From contig QAMX01000052.1 of NCBI GenBank assembly GCA_003149835.1, positions 1 through 10,699 of the forward strand: a stretch of 10,699 nucleotides of DNA, written 5' to 3'. Under the pieces are notes generated by a model that was given only the letters and a program-made list of their open reading frames with translations, had not been told where the DNA came from and searched no databases. This DNA comes from Clostridiales bacterium. Its GTDB lineage: Bacteria > Bacillota > Clostridia > Oscillospirales > QAMX01. How positions within the stretch are numbered: position 1 is the stretch's first letter; each line of letters begins with the position of its first letter. Positions 6,558-10,699 of the stretch are shown one piece after another. A program made the position numbers and the translations under genes.

Positions 6558-7049
6558 GTGGATAAAAAATTGCAGAACGAACTCAATACTGCCTATTACC
6601 GTTTGGAAATGAAACAAGCAGAAATTGTCCACGCCTTGTTTCACAGAATATTTGAATTGGAATCCGGTTGGTATAACGGATACTATCACAAGGATGATAA
6701 TGGGAATTAGATTCGTGAGACATATCCCATTCCGGTTATCGGAGTCAAAGGCTTTTGTGATATCGAGATACAGTTTGATAAAATATCCATATCTACAAAG
6801 TTGAAACGAAATACCGCCCTGGCATATTCTTTTGAAAAGTTTGTCGGATATCAATTTGAAGCATACGGCGTAACGGATTATCTTTCGGACTTCTACCACA
6901 CTGGACAGACGATACAAGAAATGAAAGATTGTATCTGTGCTTGCGATGAAAAGGAAATCGGATTTTCGTTTATTTTCCCATTCGGCATTGAAGGTAAACA
7001 GATTTTTGAATTTGTAAAACTGCTTCGCCGTGAAGGTTTTTACTATTGA
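6558..7049 (+). pseudogene. Protein of unknown function interrupted by an in-frame amber codon
   Basis: A GTG start at 6558 is placed by AAGGAGGT (6543-6550), 7 nt upstream. The frame reads MDKKLQNELNTAYYRLEMKQ... for 50 codons, meets TAG at 6708-6710, then continues in the same frame with coherent protein-like sequence (IRETYPIPVIGVKGFCDIEI...) to TGA at 7047-7049. Without the TAG it would be a 163-residue soluble protein with an N-terminal helix, a middle beta-rich part and a C-terminal FEFVKLLRREGFYY. I do not recognise the family. Restart at the ATG at 6801 (82 residues) is possible but has no good ribosome site. It shares a promoter with the next gene. A single nonsense mutation is the simplest reading. 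Amber readthrough or a sequencing error are alternatives. Confidence 0.7.
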
Positions 7050-7061
7050 TAGGAGGACGAT

Positions 7062-8171
7062 ATGGATAAGCGTTTAATAGGAAAATGGTACAAGGAAGAT
7101 ATGGGCGAAACTATCAATATTTTTGATGAAACGCCTCTTAGAATGAAAATGTCCTTTACTTCAAGTGGATATTATAATTTCGAGCCAAACTGTGTTTATG
7201 AAAAGGACGGTTATCTGTGCTATGAAATCAACGACGAGTATTACCGTATGGTTTATCACGTTAAGTTTACAGATGGTTGTCTTGAAGGATATTACACCCA
7301 ACACGGCAAGGATACTCCCGTGAAATATGCCAAAATAAGCGATACACCGGAGGATGCGCCTCAAAGATATGAACCTACCGAAATTTATGTTCCCAACACC
7401 GAGGAGACAAGATTTGACATCTTGACGAAATATGCCGAGTATGACAGAAGCCGTGAGTACGGCAGCTCGGTGGATTTTATTCTTGGCGGTGAAACTCCTG
7501 CGATATTAGAAAAATACGGTTATTCAAAGTACATAGAGGGACTTGACAGCTCAAGCGACGAGCTTGCTTTCAAGCTTCTTGATTTCGTATGCGACCATTT
7601 TGGTCATAATGGCACAAATGGCATGGGAGGAGGAACAACTATCCCGGAATTGATTGGTTTTTGTGAGCGCAATGGCGGTAAATCAAACTGCCGAGGACTT
7701 GCAATCCTTTTGGCAGCATTGCTCCGTCTTAACGGTATAAAGGCTCAACATATAACCTGTATGCCTTACGAAGAACCCTTTGATGATTGCCATGTAGTCG
7801 TAGATTGTTTGCTTCCTTCGGGTAAGCGTATTATGCTTGATCCTACTTGGCGTTTGTACCTAAAGGATAAAGATGACGAGTACGTGTCCTTGCCTCATTT
7901 GCGTGAGCTTCTTTTGGCAGGAGAACCTATTTGGGAGAATCCAACCGCTGACTATAACGGACAAGGCTTTACAAAGGAATATCATAGAAACTACATGACA
8001 AAGAACTGTTTCCGTTTTGCTCGCCCGACACTCGCAAAGGAAAGTGTTGACGGGTGTACAGAGACATCACGGTATATAGAACTAATTCCTAAAGATTATC
8101 CTATTGAAAAATTCTCTGAAAATCGCAAGAAGAATTTTGTCTATAACGATACTGAATTCTGGCAGTTATAA
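7062..8171 (+). CDS. Transglutaminase-like domain protein
   Basis: The 369-residue product contains a transglutaminase/papain-like core with a complete Cys-His-Asp triad: Cys210 in KSNCRGLA, His244 in DDCHVVVD and Asp260 in MLDPTWRLY. The helix after the Cys (LAILLAALLRLNGIKAQHI) matches the family pattern. Bacterial members are mostly thiol proteases or amidases, so the catalytic class is likely but the substrate is unknown. Residues 1-92 look like a small beta-barrel of lipocalin type (LIGKWYKED, then alternating strands), an inference from pattern only. There is no signal peptide or membrane segment, so it should be cytoplasmic. AGGAGG (7051-7056) lies 5 nt before the ATG, and the gene follows the interrupted gene by 12 nt, so they form one operon. 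It looks intact. AT-rich codon use differs from the left flank. Confidence 0.85.
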   Translation: MDKRLIGKWYKEDMGETINIFDETPLRMKMSFTSSGYYNFEPNCVYEKDGYLCYEINDEYYRMVYHVKFTDGCLEGYYTQHGKDTPVKYAKISDTPEDAPQRYEPTEIYVPNTEETRFDILTKYAEYDRSREYGSSVDFILGGETPAILEKYGYSKYIEGLDSSSDELAFKLLDFVCDHFGHNGTNGMGGGTTIPELIGFCERNGGKSNCRGLAILLAALLRLNGIKAQHITCMPYEEPFDDCHVVVDCLLPSGKRIMLDPTWRLYLKDKDDEYVSLPHLRELLLAGEPIWENPTADYNGQGFTKEYHRNYMTKNCFRFARPTLAKESVDGCTETSRYIELIPKDYPIEKFSENRKKNFVYNDTEFWQL

Positions 8172-8210
8172 AGCGTGATACAAATTTCAGTAAATGATTT
8201 TTTGAAGTGA

Positions 8211-8239
8211 CCCGATTATAGTCAGCACGGAATATCGGG
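8211..8239. repeat. 6-bp inverted repeat before the AraC-type gene
   Basis: CCCGAT (8211-8216) and ATCGGG (8234-8239) are perfect inverted repeats 17 bp apart, about 50 nt before the regulator start. It might be an operator or a weak terminator of the upstream operon. The 117-nt gap (8172-8288) shows no strong promoter. Confidence 0.3.
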
Positions 8240-8288
8240 AAATAAAAATCGCCTTTTGATAGAATATAGGCAGACAAGGAGGGATAAT

Positions 8289-9200
8289 ATGGATTGGATT
8301 ATTGGATTGCAAAAAGCTATCGACTACATCGAGAACAATCTAACAGAAACGATTGATTACGAAAAGGTCGCAGCACAGAGCTTTTCATCAAGCTATCACT
8401 TTCAACGTGTGTTCAGTATTCTTTGCGGTTTTACCATTGGTGAATACATCCGTAACCGCAGATTGTCGCTTGCAGGCACGGAGCTGGCCACAAGCGATGC
8501 AAAGGTTATTGACGTAGCGCTGAAGTATGGCTATGAAAGTCCGGACAGCTTTGCAAAAGCATTCCAAAAGTTCCACGGTATATTGCCGTCGCAGGCACGG
8601 AATAACGGTAGTATGCTGAACTCCTATTCCCGTCTTGTACTAAAATTTTCTTTGGAAGGCGGTACAATTATGAATTATCGAATTGAAACGAAACCACAAC
8701 TTACACTTCTTGGTTATAAGAGGCGCTTCAATGGTATGCCTTATGACGAACAGAGATATAAACAGGAAGAAAACATCTTTGTTACTACGAGAGCATATCA
8801 ATGGATGCTCAAAGGATTGTCAAACGACAAATTCTCGGATTATTGCATCATCACCAATATTGATGACAGCGGCTATGATTTCTACATCTCCGCTACCACC
8901 GATAAGTACGAGTTCGATAACTTGTACAACAGCGAGGTCACGGGCATTGATTTTATGGAAAAATTCCAATTTGAAAAAATCATCATCCCCGAAAGAGCAT
9001 ACGCTGTATTTGAAACTGAGAAGCAGAAAATGCCAATTCCCGAATATTTTGACATTCGTAAGCAGATTGCCGCTGAATGGCTCGCTAATGAAGAATATCA
9101 AATGGTCAATGCTCCGGAACTTGCAGTTTATCATTGGGGCGTTGTTGGTGGTTGTCATGATCGAACCATTGAAATATGGATTCCTATTGAAAAGAAGTAA
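8289..9200 (+). CDS. AraC-family regulator with GyrI-like effector-binding domain
   Basis: A 303-residue transcription factor of the Rob-like layout. Residues 1-105 are an AraC/XylS DNA-binding domain with two helix-turn-helix units: KVAAQSFSSSYHFQRVF (about 26-42), and VIDVALKYGYESPDSFAKAF (about 73-92), the family signature. Residues about 128-303 are a GyrI/BmrR-type ligand-binding domain, ending with GGCHDRTIEIWIPIEK, which places an acidic residue and Trp as in small-molecule-binding members. Such proteins usually sense hydrophobic or cationic compounds and activate efflux or stress genes; the ligand here is unknown. The frame opens at a TTG at 8256, but AGGAGG (8277-8282) placed 6 nt before the ATG at 8289 sets the start. 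No efflux pump is adjacent, so its targets may lie elsewhere. Confidence 0.92.
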   Translation: MDWIIGLQKAIDYIENNLTETIDYEKVAAQSFSSSYHFQRVFSILCGFTIGEYIRNRRLSLAGTELATSDAKVIDVALKYGYESPDSFAKAFQKFHGILPSQARNNGSMLNSYSRLVLKFSLEGGTIMNYRIETKPQLTLLGYKRRFNGMPYDEQRYKQEENIFVTTRAYQWMLKGLSNDKFSDYCIITNIDDSGYDFYISATTDKYEFDNLYNSEVTGIDFMEKFQFEKIIIPERAYAVFETEKQKMPIPEYFDIRKQIAAEWLANEEYQMVNAPELAVYHWGVVGGCHDRTIEIWIPIEKK

Positions 9201-9206
9201 GCCCTT

Positions 9207-9236
9207 TGCCGCCTGTGTTATGCGGGCGGCATTTTT
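9207..9236 (+). terminator. Intrinsic terminator after the AraC-type gene
   Basis: TGCCGCC (9207-9213) pairs with GGCGGCA (9225-9231), with weaker inner pairs. TTTTT follows directly (9232-9236). It lies 6 nt after the stop codon. Confidence 0.88.
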
Positions 9237-9263
9237 AAGATCGATCACCCAACCGGAGGTTGG

Positions 9264-9380
9264 ATGAAACGCATACCCTTCAAACCAATGCGTCATTGTT
9301 TTTGGAGCTGCTTATCAGTAAAATATAATTGTAGCTACGAAAATAAAAATTACGAGGTACTTGAATATGACTACAATTAA
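9264..9380 (+). CDS. Candidate small protein (38 residues)
   Basis: An ATG at 9264 follows GGAGG (9255-9259) by 4 nt and opens 38 codons beginning MKRIPFKPMRHCFWSCLSV, ending at TAA 9378-9380. It overlaps the start of the XRE gene by 14 nt in another frame. The Shine-Dalgarno site sits in a CCAACC/GGTTGG hairpin (9249-9263), which could mask it. The -10 box of the XRE gene lies inside the frame, which argues against it. I do not recognise it, and it may be chance or a leader peptide. Confidence 0.25.
   Translation: MKRIPFKPMRHCFWSCLSVKYNCSYENKNYEVLEYDYN
9301..9329 (+). promoter_or_regulatory. Probable promoter of the XRE-type gene
   Basis: A perfect -10 box TATAAT (9324-9329) is preceded at 17 bp by a weak TTTGGA (9301-9306). 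The start would fall near 9336, about 30 nt before the ATG. Confidence 0.5.
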
Positions 9381-9783
9381 GATCAATGAACAAATTGCCT
9401 TTTTTAGAAAGCAGAAAGGACTTACCCAAGAAGAACTTGCAAACGCCCTCGGTGTAACAAATCAGGCGGTTTCCAAATGGGAATCAGCACAATGTTGTCC
9501 GGATATTCAGCTTTTGCCACAGATTGCTGATTATTTTGGAGTGACCATAGACGAACTTATGGGACATACCGCTATTATTCACACCACACAGAAAGATTTT
9601 TATGCTGACAAAATGTTTAATAACGTATTGGCTATTCTGAATGAGGAAGGTAAAATATCAACTTCGTTGCTTCAAAGACACCTTAACATTGGTTATTCAA
9701 AAGCCAAAGATTTAATTTGTAAGTTGAAGGAAAATGGGTATATCGAATCTGCCGGAAAGTGGTACTATGTTCTAAAGAAATAG
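9367..9783 (+). CDS. XRE-family regulator fused to an FtsK-gamma-like winged helix
   Basis: The 138-residue product has two DNA-binding modules. Residues about 6-66 are a Cro/C1-type helix-turn-helix with the classic core LTQEELANALGVTNQAVSKW (19-38). Residues about 84-138 resemble the gamma winged-helix domain of the DNA translocase FtsK: ISTSLLQRHLNIGYSKAKDL (97-116) followed by LKENGYI. In FtsK this domain reads KOPS polarity sequences. There is no translocase motor here, so the module probably adds DNA contact or dimerisation to a repressor. The frame opens at TTG 9361, but GAGG (9354-9357) placed 9 nt before the ATG at 9367 sets the start. Autoregulation is common for such proteins, but no operator is obvious. 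The gene is intact. It is followed by a 112-nt AT-rich gap and the sigma remnant. Confidence 0.88.
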   Translation: MTTIKINEQIAFFRKQKGLTQEELANALGVTNQAVSKWESAQCCPDIQLLPQIADYFGVTIDELMGHTAIIHTTQKDFYADKMFNNVLAILNEEGKISTSLLQRHLNIGYSKAKDLICKLKENGYIESAGKWYYVLKK

Positions 9784-9895
9784 AAATCATATTGCAAACT
9801 CCGCAGTTATAGGTTTTATCAAAAAAATTATAAAAAAATACATTAGAACTTCCAACCTTTTCAGATTCTCGTGTCTATATGGGTGAAAGCTTTCA

Positions 9896-10231
9896 ATGAG
9901 GTACAAACAAGTGAGAAGACAAGATGTAGAAAATACCATAACTGAATATCTAAAACCCATATTCGGCTTTGCTTTGAAACGATGCAAAAACATTCACGAT
10001 GCGGAGGATTTATCGCAGGAAATTGTGCTTAAAGCGTTTCGTGCGCTCCTCGCCAAAGAAGATATTGCTGACATGGGCAAGTTTATCTGGACGGTTGCCC
10101 ATGTCAGCAATTATTATCGTGATACAGCCAAAAGTATGATCGGCGTTTCGATTGATGAAGTCTCGGAGCTAATAGCAGCCCCCGATTCCTTTATGGAGGA
10201 GGATGACAACACTCAGTCTATTCATCGTCTC
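9896..10231 (+). pseudogene. Truncated sigma-70-family factor (region 2 only)
   Basis: The ATG at 9896 opens a frame with a sigma-70 region 2: EYLKPIFGFALKRC, then the region 2.2 signature DAEDLSQEIVLKAF (35-48), then FIWTVAHVSNYYRD (63-76). After SIHRL (residues 108-112) the sequence no longer looks like a sigma factor. The frame stays open to the window end only because it runs antisense through the GH172 gene. Region 4, which binds the -35 element, is absent, so the product should not work as a sigma factor. As I recall the family, two residues are also missing between His69 and Ser71 (members tend to read AHNALSNYYRD). That place coincides with a 17-bp inverted repeat. The ribosome site is weak (GGGTGAAAG, about 11 nt upstream). 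In the 112-nt gap before it I see only a TTGCAA with a poor -10. Confidence 0.75.
10064..10111. repeat. Perfect 17-bp inverted repeat inside the sigma remnant
   Basis: ATTGCTGACATGGGCAA (10064-10080) and its exact reverse complement (10095-10111) flank a 14-base spacer. Both arms are coding, which makes a perfect match of this length unlikely by chance. It could fold as an mRNA hairpin, but no T tract follows. Confidence 0.93.
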
Positions 10232-10258
10232 CTTCTTTGTTATACCGTTCTGTGCCGT

Positions 10259-10699
10259 TCAGTTGATTTCCAGCTCGTCTTTCGGCGGGAGCGGCGGGAA
10301 AGGCGCGGCCGGAAGCGTCTGATACCAGTAGGCGACCGAGGCGATGTCGTCTTTGAGCGGCAGATAGCGGCCGCCCTCGCGCCAGCCGAGCGCCTGAATC
10401 GTTACGCGCAGATCGCTCTCAAAGCGGATCGGGTCGGTGATGTGCCAGCGGTACATGCCGAAGCGCTGATTGGCCTGATACAGCCCGTCCGGCGCGCCGA
10501 CATAGGAGAGGCCGGCGTACGGCGTCGTAAAGGTCTCGTAGCGGTGCGTATCCTGATTCTCAAAGTTGTAGGAGCCGCAGAAATAATCCTCCGTCCCCGT
10601 GCCGCAGATGGTCGGGTATTCGCCGTCGCCGTCCATATAAAACTTGATCTCGCCCTCGCCCCACCAGCCGTTGTTGTTGACGCCCCAGGCCAGATAGGT
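10259..10699 (-). CDS. GH172 (DUF2961) glycoside hydrolase, C-terminal part
   Basis: Only the last 146 residues are in the window; the gene runs off the right edge. The visible part carries family hallmarks in order: NNNGWWGEGEIKFYMDGD, then TICGTGTEDYF, then GMYRWHITDPIRF and VTIQALGW. The glutamates in WWGEGE and GTGTEDYF lie where the two catalytic glutamates of characterised GH172 enzymes (alpha-fructofuranosidase / difructose dianhydride I type, also alpha-arabinofuranosidases) are expected. The ATG at 10636 is internal, since conserved sequence continues upstream to 10699. Substrate cannot be set from this fragment. The C-terminus (LPPKDELEIN) ends naturally at TGA. GC-rich codon use matches the left part of the window, not the AT-rich neighbour. 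Confidence 0.9.
   Translation of the reverse strand, partial: TYLAWGVNNNGWWGEGEIKFYMDGDGEYPTICGTGTEDYFCGSYNFENQDTHRYETFTTPYAGLSYVGAPDGLYQANQRFGMYRWHITDPIRFESDLRVTIQALGWREGGRYLPLKDDIASVAYWYQTLPAAPFPPLPPKDELEIN

Larger units (their letters stand above)
6391..10258. other. AT-rich segment, probably horizontally acquired and decaying
   Basis: Base composition and codon use shift from GC-rich to AT-rich within tens of bases after 6390 and shift back near 10231-10258. All genes inside point to the + strand. One has an in-frame stop and the last is cut off at the right boundary. I see no integrase, transposase, tRNA target or clear flanking direct repeat, so the mechanism is unknown. An assembly join cannot be excluded. 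Confidence 0.6.

Noticed and set aside
9787..9993. 68-codon - strand open frame between the XRE gene and the sigma remnant
   Set aside because: It overlaps sigma coding sequence, has no supporting ribosome site that I could see, and its translation looks random.
6460..10219. Possible matching ends of a mobile element: GACTCAGCCT at 6460 versus ACTCAGTCT at 10211
   Set aside because: The match is only about eight bases with a mismatch, and the right copy lies inside coding sequence of the sigma remnant, so it is probably chance.
10170..10236. Short - strand frame starting at 10225 behind AAGGAG
   Set aside because: The spacing of 3 nt is too short, the frame is 18 codons, and it lies antisense in the sigma remnant.

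Overview
The window looks like a piece of a GC-rich Firmicutes chromosome, most likely a gut-type clostridium of the Oscillospiraceae/Ruminococcaceae kind. The basis is the mix of strong Shine-Dalgarno sites and sigma-A promoters, an M3B oligoendopeptidase, a PHP-domain protein, an acetyl-type MetA, a GH172 (DUF2961) enzyme, and a small protein with a conserved clostridial-looking N-terminus. No taxonomic marker gene is present, so this is inference.

Left part (1-6390, GC-rich). A palindrome and a probable promoter precede a forward UroD/MtaA-family protein (166-1215) with a H-x-C...C zinc site. A bidirectional terminator separates it from a reverse pair: a PHP-domain protein (3262-4218) followed by an M3B oligoendopeptidase (1456-3147), probably one transcript from a consensus promoter at 4264-4292. 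Divergent to that is metA (4618-5532), behind its own promoter and a GC-rich leader of about 250 nt that ends in a terminator-like hairpin and matches no riboswitch I know. Next, with its own promoter and folded leader, comes an unrecognised 218-residue protein (5734-6390) with a second, well-formed internal start.

Right part (about 6391-10258, visibly AT-rich). The composition and codon use change abruptly after 6390. This segment carries a gene of unknown function interrupted by one amber codon (6558-7049), a transglutaminase-like protein (7062-8171), an AraC regulator with a GyrI-like effector domain (8289-9200), an XRE regulator fused to an FtsK-gamma-like winged helix (9367-9783), and the N-terminal part of a sigma-70-family factor (from 9896). 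The sigma gene stops resembling its family near 10231. GC-rich sequence, the 3' end of a reverse-strand GH172 gene (10259 to the right edge), begins almost immediately. No integrase or transposase is visible. The segment reads as transferred DNA that is decaying, or possibly as an assembly join.

The most unusual sequence signals are a perfect 17-bp inverted repeat inside the sigma remnant that looks like a template-switch mutation, the uncharacterised metA leader, the XRE/FtsK-gamma fusion, and the dual-start 218-residue protein. I found no tRNA, rRNA, CRISPR array or complete defence system.
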